Shown here piece after piece: positions 8,875 to 17,478 of a DNA stretch of 64,000 bases. The stretch lies in the NCBI GenBank assembly GCA_964388275.1, contig CAYLZD010000015.1, forward strand, positions 22,881 through 86,880, in the 5' to 3' direction. This DNA comes from JARYLZ01 sp964388275 (GTDB taxonomy: Bacteria > Bacteroidota > Ignavibacteria > SZUA-365). The stretch's first letter is position 1. Every line of letters starts with the position of its first letter. The notes under the pieces were generated by a model. That model saw only the letters and a list, made by a program, of their open reading frames with translations. It did no database searches and was not told the DNA's origin. Both the position numbers and the translations under genes were made by a program.

Positions 8875-9663
8875 ATGCAAAAGAATTCCCGCGCGAAATC
8901 CGGGTTCGTGGCCGCCATCAATGATTGCCATCCGCGTTACAGGCGCATATTGGGGCGTGCAGCCATGCGTTGCGCTGAACCTGTTCTCGATTTTTTGTAT
9001 CCGCCCCGCTGCCTGGTTTGTGATGCGCCGATCGTCGCCGCAGATGTTTTGTGCGGCTTCTGTATGGCTGATCTTCATGCTGTTCCGGCCACGCGCGAGG
9101 AAGCCCTCATCGCTCTGTCTTCGCTGACTTACCGGGCCGATGTGTCCACAATGTATGTGGGTTTCGAATTCGAGCCGGGCACGGGAATAGCGGAGAGCAT
9201 TCATTCGATGAAATACAGAGGATTGCACAGGGTGGCATTCTGGCTCGGACGCATACTCGGCGAGCGTTGTCACGGATCGCCGCTGCTCGACGGGGAACCC
9301 GTTCTGACACCGGTGCCGCTTCATAGAGTCAAGCGGATCGAACGCGGATACAACCAGGCCGAAATGATCAGCCGTGGATTTTCTCATGAGACAGGCCTGC
9401 TTGTGTGCGGCGCCGCATTGCGCCGGGAGCGTTACACTCAATCTCAAGCCGCCATGCGCCTCGATCAGAAAGCGCGCAGGACCAATACTCTGGATGCTTT
9501 CACCGTGAATTACGACGCGCTACCTCTGCTTCGGAAGCGCGGTGTCGTCTTAGTCGACGATTTGATAACCACCGGTTCCACGATGAGCGATTGCGCCATG
9601 GTTCTCCGGGAACACGGCGTGTCCGATATCAGACTTCTCGCTGTCGCCAGACCGCCGCGGTGA
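8875..9663 (+). CDS. comF: ComF family phosphoribosyltransferase-like protein
   Basis: This 262-residue protein has the ComF layout. A zinc-ribbon at the N-terminus uses Cys46, Cys49, Cys60 and Cys63 (CLVCDAP...CGFC). A type I phosphoribosyltransferase fold carries LTPVPLHRVKRIERGYNQAE and the PRPP-binding loop VVLVDDLITTGST. ComF proteins (GntX/ComFC) are needed for DNA uptake in competent bacteria, perhaps in handling incoming single strands, but they are also widespread in species not known to be competent. GGAGG at 8863-8867 supports the start. About 25 residues precede the usual ComF start; they may be a real extension. No other competence genes are nearby. Confidence 0.9.
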   Translation: MQKNSRAKSGFVAAINDCHPRYRRILGRAAMRCAEPVLDFLYPPRCLVCDAPIVAADVLCGFCMADLHAVPATREEALIALSSLTYRADVSTMYVGFEFEPGTGIAESIHSMKYRGLHRVAFWLGRILGERCHGSPLLDGEPVLTPVPLHRVKRIERGYNQAEMISRGFSHETGLLVCGAALRRERYTQSQAAMRLDQKARRTNTLDAFTVNYDALPLLRKRGVVLVDDLITTGSTMSDCAMVLREHGVSDIRLLAVARPPR

Positions 9664-9758
9664 TGGACGGGGTCGGCCGCGGCTCTGTTGAGGATGATGC
9701 CGGATGCCGTCACGGGTCCCTTCTCCGGGTGCGATGTGAAGAGGATCTCGACGGCACG

Positions 9759-10595
9759 TCAATGGTATACGAAGACGGGTATCGTTCCGTCGTTGATGAT
9801 GCTTTCAGTCACGCTGCCGAAAATTCGCTCCGCAAGCCCTTTGTAAAAGGGCGCGCCCAGAATAACGAGAGCCGGCGCCATTTCCCTTGCCGTTTCGAGT
9901 ATCACTTCGGCAGGGCTGCCGGTTCGCACCAGCAAACGGGGCGACACACCGTGAGCATGCAGGTATGCCTCGGCCTTTTCGAGATGGGTTTTTTGTCTTT
10001 CATATTCGGAACTCACGCAGAGGAGATTCATGCCAATGTCGAGCGGAAGGTCGGGCGTCACCCGGATATATGCCTGCAGCGCCCTCGCAGCCCCGTATGT
10101 GCCGTCATAGGCGACGATGACGTTGCGCGGCAGATCGAGATTCTCAGGAACCGCCACTACCGGACACACCGGGTGTTTGAAAAGCTCGCGCAGAGTGTTG
10201 TCCGCTTCAGCGGATGGAGAACCGAGGAAATATGTTCGAAGCCCGACAATGATCAGATCCGCCGTTTTTCCTTCTTCGAGCAAACCCTCGGCGGGCAGCC
10301 CTGAATGAATTATGTCCTCGCAGGCCACTCCCTCGGCCTCACAGGCTTTCCGGAAATCGGCGATCAGTCGTTCCGCCCTCAACTTTGCTTCGGCGAGAAG
10401 CCTGCCGGCGTTTTCGTGCGATAAATGAAGCGCCCCTGGATAAGCGCCCACGTCTATCTGCTCGATCACCGGCTGATCGATTACGCTGACGCCGATCAGT
10501 GTGGCGTCGTAATGAAGGGCGCGGCGCAGAGCGAGTTGCAAAGCGCCTCGTGAATGCGAGGATCCGTCCAGACCGACGACTATTCGTTTGCTCAT
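9759..10595 (-). CDS. Universal stress protein, two UspA domains
   Basis: This 278-residue protein is two tandem UspA folds (about 3-140 and 150-278). The first starts KRIVVGLDGSSHSRGALQLA. The second starts RNVIVAYDGTYGAARALQAY and ends with the ATP-loop-like GAPFYKGLAERIFGS before SIINDGTIPVFVYH. Tandem Usp proteins bind ATP or dimerise and act in general stress tolerance in the cytoplasm. Ribosome site GAGGTG precedes the ATG. It converges on comF (95-base gap) and faces away from the gene at 10994. Confidence 0.93.
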   Translation of the reverse strand: MSKRIVVGLDGSSHSRGALQLALRRALHYDATLIGVSVIDQPVIEQIDVGAYPGALHLSHENAGRLLAEAKLRAERLIADFRKACEAEGVACEDIIHSGLPAEGLLEEGKTADLIIVGLRTYFLGSPSAEADNTLRELFKHPVCPVVAVPENLDLPRNVIVAYDGTYGAARALQAYIRVTPDLPLDIGMNLLCVSSEYERQKTHLEKAEAYLHAHGVSPRLLVRTGSPAEVILETAREMAPALVILGAPFYKGLAERIFGSVTESIINDGTIPVFVYH

Positions 10596-10993
10596 GCTGC
10601 ACCTCTGTTATCGATGTTTGGTATTGAATGCATACTGTGAGTCCGCAACGTCCGTCACGGCGACGGATGGCGTATGTGGCATGCGTAATTTCGAATAATT
10701 GAATATACGAAGGGGAAATTTCATTTCCGCATTACATTCATGGAATCGTGCCGAGTCGAGCCGAATTTCCGGATAACCGAAACAAAGGTCGGCGGCGTTC
10801 AAACAAACACTTTTTCTTCGGCTTTACTTTGTCCCGTCTTTTTCCAACATTGCCGCATGATCCGGGGATACGGCCGGATCGGAGCGCGACAAAACACCGA
10901 CCGCAGGAGATCGATAGGCCGGTTCAGCGTTACGGTATTAATCAATCTGAGATATCAGCATTTGAGAAATTTTTATCCGGAGGACGATGGCCT
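10596..10993. other. Intergenic region between usp and the small Cys protein gene
   Basis: This 398-base stretch lies between divergent genes. I see no convincing gene, structured RNA or clear TAnnTTTG promoter. A strong ribosome site (CCGGAGGA, 10976-10983) precedes the downstream ATG. The upstream extension of the downstream frame to 10748 is open but has no coding character. Confidence 0.4.
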
Positions 10994-11320
10994 ATGTCTG
11001 TTTACAGGTCCGAAAAGGACTTCCTGCAGTCGCTGAAACGTTTCAACGCTCTTTCTTCGAAGAAGTATGCATGGCATACGGGGGTTTCCGAAAAGGAGCA
11101 CACTTGTGCTTTCGGTCACGTCATTGCGCCGGAAACACTGTATTTCAAGAAACCTCTCGACATGGAAGGGGAGAAGAAAATACGAGTCTGCAAAACGTGC
11201 ATGAAGAAAATGGTTTATTTCACTGTGGATGCGGACTCGCACGCCCGGGAAGTCACCGAACACCTGTATCGCAAGCACAATCCGCCTGTTTCCAAACTGG
11301 CGGACATGTCGCAGCACTGA
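10994..11320 (+). CDS. Small Cys/His-containing protein of unknown function
   Basis: This 108-residue protein starts MSVYRSEKDFLQSLKRFN after a good ribosome site (CCGGAGGA). It has HTCAFGHVI and, about 30 residues on, CKTCMKKM, suggesting one zinc site built from a CxxxH and a CxxC pair. A C-terminal helix (EVTEHLYRKH) follows. I do not recognise the family. It could be a small regulator or a stress protein. It is followed after 50 bases by the symporter gene. Confidence 0.65.
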   Translation: MSVYRSEKDFLQSLKRFNALSSKKYAWHTGVSEKEHTCAFGHVIAPETLYFKKPLDMEGEKKIRVCKTCMKKMVYFTVDADSHAREVTEHLYRKHNPPVSKLADMSQH

Positions 11321-11370
11321 GACGGAACGGGTGATACGCCGGGCGGCGCCCGGGCCGCTGAATTTGCCCG

Positions 11371-12765
11371 ATGCGATTTACCGTCGTTGACTGGATTATC
11401 CTGGCCTCATACGGCGGCTTGCTTCTTCTGACGGGTCTCAGAGCCGCGAGGCGCAGCCGCAGCAGCGCAGAGGAATACATACTCAGCGGCAGGAGATTGA
11501 CGCTGCCGGGATTCGTCGCGACGCTCGTGGCGACCTGGTACGGGGGCATACTGGGCGTTGGAGAGTATTCTTACCGGTACGGCATCTCCAATTGGGTGAT
11601 ATTCGGCGCTCCGTATTACGTTTTCGCCGTTTTTTTTGCGCTGTTTCTGGCGCGCAGAGTCCGGGATTCCATGGCGGTGACGATACCGGATCAGTTGGGC
11701 AGGCATTACGGAAAGAGCGCTGCGTTATCCGGTTCGGTTCTTGTGTTCTTCATCAGCAGTCCGGCGCCGTACGTGCTCATGCAGGCGGTGCTCCTTCAGA
11801 CGCTCACCGGTTGGGATCTTGTGCCTTGTCTTCTGCTTGGATCAGCAGCGTCAATCGTCTCTCTTCTCGCCGGCGGTTTCCATTCAGTGGTCCGTATGGA
11901 CAAGGTGCAGTTCGCGCTCATGTTCATTGGCTTCGCCATGCTTCTGGCGTTTCTTGTCCCGAGACATGGCTTCGGCATATTTTTCGCTTCCGATTTTCCC
12001 GGCATCCTTCTGACTTTCACAGGAGGGAATTCCTGGCAGTTCCTCGTAGTCTGGTTTTTCATTGCTCTTTGGACTCTGGTGTCTCCGCAATTTCATCAGC
12101 TTACATTGAGCGCCGCCTCGCCCGGCGTAGCGCGGCGAGGCATTCTTCTATCGGTGGTCTTCTGGTTCGTGTTCGATGGAATGACGACATTGTCGGGACT
12201 GTACGCCCGCGCTCTGTTGCCGGGGCTTGAGCAAGCGGCGACAGCTTATCCGATGTTAGCGGAACTTGTGCTGCCGCCTGTCGCAAAAGCCCTTTTTTTT
12301 CTTGGCATGCTCGCAACCGTAATGTCGACGACCGATGGGCTCGCATTCATCTCGGCTGCCGCCATCGGCCGGGACCTGCTGGCTCGGCTATCCGGCCGCG
12401 ACGACGACCGATCGGTCAAGCGCGGGACTCGCATCGGGATCGCTCTGACTTTCTCGACCGCCATCGCCGCTGCGATGATATTCCCGTCGGTGGTTCAGCT
12501 TTGGTACGTAATCGGCACGCTTTTCATTCCGGCGCTGTTGCTGCCGTTGCTTGCCACATACTCCTCTCGGGCTCGCGTTTCGCCGCCGTACACGTTGGCA
12601 GCGATGGCCTTCGGCTTGCTGCCGGCGCTTGCGGCATTTGCATGGGGGATGCTTCACGCCGTGGACGGTGTGCCGGATTATCCACTCGGCATCGAGCCGA
12701 TGTACATCGGCCTGTCGGCATCGACTTTTCCATATCTGGCCGGCCTGCTGAAAAAATGCGCATAA
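11371..12765 (+). CDS. Sodium:solute symporter family (SSS) transporter
   Basis: This 464-residue protein has about 12-13 hydrophobic helices. SSS features include the start VDWIILASYGGLLLLTGLRAARRSRSS followed by EEYILSGRRLTLPGFVATLVATW, the segment FHQLTLSAASP, and LGMLATVMSTTDGLAFISAAAIGRD, which carries the conserved Ser/Thr of the Na2-site helix. It is a probable inner-membrane Na+-coupled importer for a small solute (sugar, amino acid, organic acid or ion). The substrate cannot be predicted. Length is slightly short for the family (about 480-550). Confidence 0.88.
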   Translation: MRFTVVDWIILASYGGLLLLTGLRAARRSRSSAEEYILSGRRLTLPGFVATLVATWYGGILGVGEYSYRYGISNWVIFGAPYYVFAVFFALFLARRVRDSMAVTIPDQLGRHYGKSAALSGSVLVFFISSPAPYVLMQAVLLQTLTGWDLVPCLLLGSAASIVSLLAGGFHSVVRMDKVQFALMFIGFAMLLAFLVPRHGFGIFFASDFPGILLTFTGGNSWQFLVVWFFIALWTLVSPQFHQLTLSAASPGVARRGILLSVVFWFVFDGMTTLSGLYARALLPGLEQAATAYPMLAELVLPPVAKALFFLGMLATVMSTTDGLAFISAAAIGRDLLARLSGRDDDRSVKRGTRIGIALTFSTAIAAAMIFPSVVQLWYVIGTLFIPALLLPLLATYSSRARVSPPYTLAAMAFGLLPALAAFAWGMLHAVDGVPDYPLGIEPMYIGLSASTFPYLAGLLKKCA

Positions 12766-12928
12766 AACCCGATCTGACTGATGCCCTCCGCTCATTCCGC
12801 GCGGCTGCTGATCCGCCGGGGAACGGCGCGAAGCGTTTCCGATGTTTGGTATGAATGTGCCCATTTGCCGATGACAATTCGGTGCCAAGCACTGCAACCG
12901 CGGTTATGAAAAGCTCGGAGCGTGACGA

Positions 12929-13573
12929 ATGAAAGTGAAGAAACACAACTATGAAGGCGACTCTATCAAGGTTTCCTTCGACCTCAACAGGTGCATACAT
13001 GCGGCTGAATGTCTCACGAATCTTCCCGAAGTGTTCGATGCTCATGGGAAACCATGGATACGGCCCGATAAAGCCAAGGCCGACAGAATCGCCGCCACGG
13101 TTGAACTCTGTCCCACCGGCGCCCTGCATTACGAGAGGAAGGACGGTGGCAGGGAGGAAACAGGGGACACATCCAATGTGGCTGCCGTTGCCGTTAACGG
13201 TCCTGTCTATGTGCGCGGAAAGCTGAAACTCGTGAATGCCGAAACCGGAGAGACTTTGCGTGAAACACGGGCGGCGCTTTGCCGATGCGGTTCCTCCAAG
13301 AACCGGCCGTTCTGCGACAACTCCCATTCCGCCGATCGTTTCTTCGCGCCCGCGGAGTTGAAGGAAGACAGGATGCAGATCGATGAAGCCGCCGGCAGCG
13401 CTGACGGCACACTCGAAATTTCGTACAAGAGCAATGGATCATACGCTTTCAAAGGCCACATGGAGCTGCGGGACCGAGCGGGGAATCTGCTCTCCGAAGG
13501 CGATTGCGCATGGCTCTGCAGTTGCGGTCTGTCCGCGAACAAACCATTCTGCGACGGTTCCCACAAGCGATAA
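12929..13573 (+). CDS. Ferredoxin-like plus double CDGSH iron-sulfur protein
   Basis: This 214-residue protein has three iron-sulfur modules. Residues 10-70 are a divergent single-cluster ferredoxin domain (Fer4_19 type) with Cys22, Cys28 and Cys61 (CPTGAL). Residues 90-140 hold a first CDGSH motif (Cys118, Cys120, Cys129, His133). Residues 160-214 hold a second (Cys197, Cys199, Cys208, His212; CDGSH at 208-212). CDGSH motifs bind 2Fe-2S clusters with 3-Cys/1-His ligation and act in redox or cluster transfer. The fusion suggests electron relay between clusters within one chain, which is inference. No redox partner gene is adjacent. Confidence 0.9.
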   Translation: MKVKKHNYEGDSIKVSFDLNRCIHAAECLTNLPEVFDAHGKPWIRPDKAKADRIAATVELCPTGALHYERKDGGREETGDTSNVAAVAVNGPVYVRGKLKLVNAETGETLRETRAALCRCGSSKNRPFCDNSHSADRFFAPAELKEDRMQIDEAAGSADGTLEISYKSNGSYAFKGHMELRDRAGNLLSEGDCAWLCSCGLSANKPFCDGSHKR

Positions 13574-13762
13574 TCGGGCGCTGCATCGGTTCGAAGCTCA
13601 CCGCGGTCCGCAAAACCGCGGCGCCCCCGCGCTCAGGAGATCGGGGCGGCATGGCCGGATGTGAGAATCGCGACCGAGTCGCTTCGTGAAACTCTGCTGT
13701 GCGCGTCCAGAGGTTTTATTTACGGAAAAAAAATACGAGATTCTACATCAATTATACCGAGC

Positions 13763-14374
13763 ATGACCCCGCCGCGCATTTCCTTGTTTCTCGCCTTCCT
13801 GATGTCTGTTGCCGCCTGCGGGAATGCCCAGTCTTCGCGAAGTGAAGTCCGCTTCACTTCTGTCCATCAAATCGGTTTGTACTGCATGGAATTGGATGAA
13901 ACACTGGGCGGCGGAGAGGAAGGCGGAGATGCGGGCAGGTTTACCATACACATGGCAAGGATTCGACCCGCTCTCGGTCCGCAGCAGACTGAAGTGGAAT
14001 TTCGTTACGTGGAACTCGGTGATGAGGAAAAACCATGGGAACTGCGCCCGGTTTTGCTCCGTGCGACAGTGACGGGGAACCTGGGGCCCCGCAGTGTGCG
14101 CATCGAGTACACTTACCAGGGCGGCGCGCTTCTCCGATGCAGCTCGTCATATGAAGCTTCGGAATTGAGAGGAACCTACTATTTTTACCAAGGAGACAAG
14201 ACTCTGGCCATTCAGCGATGGGAGACCGAATCGGGCAGGCGTTTCGAACCCGTCAAACCCTCGAAAACAGATCAAAGAGCGGCAGCAGAATTCCTGACGG
14301 AAGGACGTTTGCTTCACGATATCTTCCTCAAGCTCGCGAAAACCCAGGACTCCATCGACAAGGTCGCGGAATAG
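13763..14374 (+). CDS. Hypothetical lipoprotein
   Basis: I place the start at the ATG giving MTPPRISLFLAFLMSVAACG: a signal peptide with lipobox VAAC, so probably a lipid-anchored envelope protein of 203 residues. The longer open frame to 13661 would bury the signal. The mature part is probably beta-rich, with segments TEVEFRYVELGDEEKPWELR and TYYFYQGDKTLAIQRWE, and ends with a helical tail. I do not recognise the family. It sits 52 bases upstream of the Ca2+ ATPase gene on the same strand. Confidence 0.65.
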   Translation: MTPPRISLFLAFLMSVAACGNAQSSRSEVRFTSVHQIGLYCMELDETLGGGEEGGDAGRFTIHMARIRPALGPQQTEVEFRYVELGDEEKPWELRPVLLRATVTGNLGPRSVRIEYTYQGGALLRCSSSYEASELRGTYYFYQGDKTLAIQRWETESGRRFEPVKPSKTDQRAAAEFLTEGRLLHDIFLKLAKTQDSIDKVAE

Positions 14375-14426
14375 CGTTCCGCGATTTTCTCGACAAATAG
14401 AACCACCATCACAATCGGAAATCTGA

Positions 14427-17174
14427 ATGATCTGGCATACAGCAACGGTCGAATCGCTTCTTGGATTGCTACATACCGATCCGGAGAACGGATTGACCGA
14501 CGAACTGGCGGCCAAGTCGGCGGTCGAACACGGTCGCAACGAACTCCCGAAAGAGAAGAGCAAATCCGATCTGCTTCTCTTTCTCGAACAGGTCAACAAT
14601 CCGATCATTTACATTCTGCTCGTCGCCGCGCTTTTAACCGCCGTCATTGCGGATCCAACTGATTCCATCGTGATAATCGTGGTTGTTTTCGTCAACACGT
14701 TGATCGGATTCTATCAGGAGAAGCGGGCCGAGGCGGCCCTCAACGCCCTCAAGGAACTAACTTCTCCGACTGCCAGGGTGATAAGAAACGGCAATCAGAC
14801 GACTATGCCGGCCACAGACATCGTCTGCGGAGACATAGTGCTGGTGGAATCCGGTACGAAGGTTCCCGCGGACGTGCGTCTGATGGAGACGCATGAACTC
14901 GTGGTCGATGAGTCGATGCTCACGGGAGAATCCCTGCCGGTCACCAAGCAGGCCGCAGCCGAGATTGCGGAAGATGCGACTTTGGGCGACCGCATCAACA
15001 TGCTGTACTCCGGCACGGTCGTGCAGCGCGGCCGGGGAAAGGGCATAGTGACCAACGTCGGCGTGAGTACCGAACTCGGCGCGATAACAAGAAACATAAT
15101 CGAAGCCGAAGAAACGGTGTCGCCGTTGCAGTTGCGCCTCGAGAAATTCGGGAAGAAACTCAGCATAGCGATAGGCGTTGCGATACTGCTCATTTTTTCG
15201 ACCGGCATGCTGCAGGACAACTCCTTCGTGGAAATGTTTCTCGCGTCCGTGGCTCTTGCGGTCTCGGCCATCCCCGAGGGCTTGCCTGTCTCAGTGACGG
15301 TCGCTCTCTCGATCGGCGTGTACACTATGGCAAAACGGAATGCCATCATCAGAAAATTGTCGGCCGTGGAAACGCTCGGAAGCACTACAGTCATCTGCAC
15401 CGACAAAACCGGCACACTCACCGCCAACGCGATGACCGTTACCCGCATCGCGGCGGGAGGACGTTGGTACAAGTTAACCGGCCTCGGCTACGATCCGGAA
15501 GGCGAAGTGCTCGACGAAAACGGTTCGAAAGTCATCATCGAAAACAGGCAGTCGCCGCTCGCTTATGCCCTGCGTATCGGCCTTCTCTGTACTGAATCCA
15601 AAGTTGTCGTAGCCAATGGAAAAGCGAAGTGCATCGGCGATCCCACGGAAGGCGCGCTGATAGTCGCGGCGCGCAAGGCGGGACTCGACCACGACCTCGA
15701 GTCGCGGCAGTTTCCGGTCGTCGATATTCGGCCCTTTGAGTCCGAAAATCAGTATATGGCGATGACCACATACTCGGACGGAGGCAAGTATCTGCTGATC
15801 AAGGGTTCCACCGAGCGCATACTGGACATGTCGTCGCGCATGTGGACAGAGAGAGGCGAAATCCCTGTTGACAGAGCCGCCATCGAGGCGCAGGCGTCGC
15901 AGATGGCCGAGGAGGCGTTGAGGGTGATCGCCTTCGCTTATCGCGAAATCGGAGAGCACGAGGAGGTTTTCGACGACGGGGTCTACCGGGACTGCATTTT
16001 TGTCGGCCTCCAGGGAATGTACGATCCGCCTCGGGAAGAGGCCAGGAAAGCCGTGGCGGCCTGCAAGGAAGCCGGTATAAAGGTTGTCATGATCACCGGC
16101 GATCACAAGGACACCGCGAAGGCGATCGCCTCGCAACTCAAGCTGGACGAAGACCGGATCGATGTCGTTACCGGAGCCGAACTGGAAAAAATGAGCGACG
16201 CCGATCTGCTTGAGAGGTCTCACAGCACCGAAGTGTACGCGCGCGTTTCTCCGATGCATAAGCTGCGCATCGTGAAAGCGCTGCAGGGACGCAAGCATAT
16301 CGTGGCGATGACGGGCGACGGTGTCAATGACGCGCCGGCACTCAAAGCCGCCGATATCGGTGTCGCAATGGGATCGGGGACAGACGTCGCCAAAGAGGCC
16401 GCGAGCATGGTGGTGGCCGACGACAATTTCGCCTCGATCGCATCCGCCGTCCGCTATGGACGGGTGATTTTTGACAACCTTCGCCACATAGTGCTCTTTG
16501 TTCTCGCTACGAGCCTCGGCGGTGTACTGACGGTGGCATCCTCGATACTCGCTCAGTTCCCGCTTCCGTTGCTGGCTGCGCAACTGCTGTGGATCAATCT
16601 TGTCACAGACGGAATATCCACTTTTCCACTCGCGTACGAGAAAGAGCATGGCAATGTGATGAGACGGCCGCCGCGAGCCTCCAACGCCGGATTGGTACCG
16701 GCGCATATGGTCGTTTCAATAGTCATCGCCGGCATAGTGATGATGATCGGGACTTTGTTCGTCTACAAGTGGGCGCTGCAAACCTACTCTTTCTATCAGG
16801 TGACTCCCGAGCTCAGAGAGTTGGCCTTGATGAAAAGCAGATCGATGGCTTTCGTGACTCTCGCGTTGTTCCAAATTTGGAACGTGCACAACTCGCGATC
16901 GGCCACGCAATCCCTCTTCACCATAGGTTTCGCCACCAACAGACCGGTTCTTCTCATCATGCTCGTTTCCCTGACACTGCAGGTGCTGGCGATACATTTG
17001 CCCGGACTCAATGACCTGCTGCACGTCACTCCGCTCACCATTAACGAGTGGTTGATGTGCACAGGCGTATCATTGAGCATCATTGTGGTGATCGAAATCC
17101 GGAAACTGTTTGGAAGGAAGTTGAGCTCCGGAAAGCCGCGTTCAAAACCGGCTCCGGTGGTTCTCGGGGCTTGA
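14427..17174 (+). CDS. Cation-transporting P-type ATPase, Ca2+ type (P2)
   Basis: This 915-residue protein has the full P2-type architecture: N-terminal cation-ATPase domain, actuator loop with TGES, TM4 motif PEGLP, phosphorylation motif DKTGTLT (Asp326), and hinge TGDGVNDAPALKAADIG. TM6 has NLVTDG, so the site-II residues of SERCA (Glu309, Asn796, Asp800 equivalents) are present. In TM5 the position of SERCA Glu771 is Gly (SLGGVL), which suggests a single Ca2+ (or Mn2+) site as in PMCA/SPCA pumps. It would export cations across the inner membrane. Asn/Asp in TM6 argue against a Na+/K+ or H+ pump. Confidence 0.92.
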   Translation: MIWHTATVESLLGLLHTDPENGLTDELAAKSAVEHGRNELPKEKSKSDLLLFLEQVNNPIIYILLVAALLTAVIADPTDSIVIIVVVFVNTLIGFYQEKRAEAALNALKELTSPTARVIRNGNQTTMPATDIVCGDIVLVESGTKVPADVRLMETHELVVDESMLTGESLPVTKQAAAEIAEDATLGDRINMLYSGTVVQRGRGKGIVTNVGVSTELGAITRNIIEAEETVSPLQLRLEKFGKKLSIAIGVAILLIFSTGMLQDNSFVEMFLASVALAVSAIPEGLPVSVTVALSIGVYTMAKRNAIIRKLSAVETLGSTTVICTDKTGTLTANAMTVTRIAAGGRWYKLTGLGYDPEGEVLDENGSKVIIENRQSPLAYALRIGLLCTESKVVVANGKAKCIGDPTEGALIVAARKAGLDHDLESRQFPVVDIRPFESENQYMAMTTYSDGGKYLLIKGSTERILDMSSRMWTERGEIPVDRAAIEAQASQMAEEALRVIAFAYREIGEHEEVFDDGVYRDCIFVGLQGMYDPPREEARKAVAACKEAGIKVVMITGDHKDTAKAIASQLKLDEDRIDVVTGAELEKMSDADLLERSHSTEVYARVSPMHKLRIVKALQGRKHIVAMTGDGVNDAPALKAADIGVAMGSGTDVAKEAASMVVADDNFASIASAVRYGRVIFDNLRHIVLFVLATSLGGVLTVASSILAQFPLPLLAAQLLWINLVTDGISTFPLAYEKEHGNVMRRPPRASNAGLVPAHMVVSIVIAGIVMMIGTLFVYKWALQTYSFYQVTPELRELALMKSRSMAFVTLALFQIWNVHNSRSATQSLFTIGFATNRPVLLIMLVSLTLQVLAIHLPGLNDLLHVTPLTINEWLMCTGVSLSIIVVIEIRKLFGRKLSSGKPRSKPAPVVLGA

Positions 17175-17478
17175 ACCGAACCGTGTGACGCCTACGCATT
17201 GACGCCGCCGTGCGGGCGGAGGCGTTCATCCGGTTATTGTCGGAGGTAACCTGTCGCATGACGCGTCCAAACCGGCTGCTGCGGCGCCTGTTTGACGCCG
17301 TCCGTTTTCCCGAATGGATTTGCTCACACGATTCAGGCCCGTGCGGCGGTTGACGAGGTCCCCCTAACGAATTCCTAACACGGGGCTTGCATTGCCGTAA
17401 TGGGCCGTTCATAAGTTTGAACATCATGGTTCACAAACGCCATATTCAATCATTCACACACTCAATCCGGGGGAATGA
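17175..17478. other. Intergenic region upstream of the phosphate operon
   Basis: This 304-base gap has no gene. The last 90 bases hold the promoter and half-site array annotated separately. The first 200 bases contain GC-rich inverted sequence but no clear T-tailed terminator for the ATPase gene. Confidence 0.4.
17407..17434 (+). promoter_or_regulatory. Promoter and candidate operator of the pst operon
   Basis: TAAGTTTG at 17412-17419 is a perfect FCB -7 element (TAnnTTTG). TTG occurs at 17387-17389 and 17392-17394, giving spacers of 22 or 17, both slightly off the usual 19-21. Overlapping the -7 element is an inverted repeat GTTCA-N6-TGAAC (17407-17422), and a third GTTCA half-site starts at 17429, exactly 22 bases after the first. 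A 2x11 spacing recalls PhoB direct repeats, but overlap with the -7 element would fit repression better. The downstream genes are all phosphate uptake genes. Confidence 0.45.

Noticed and set aside
13661..13762. Upstream extension of the lipoprotein gene
   Set aside because: It would bury the lipoprotein signal; no ribosome site at 13661.
15474..16706. Long minus-strand open frame inside the P-type ATPase gene
   Set aside because: Antisense to conserved P-type ATPase motifs; no recognisable domain.
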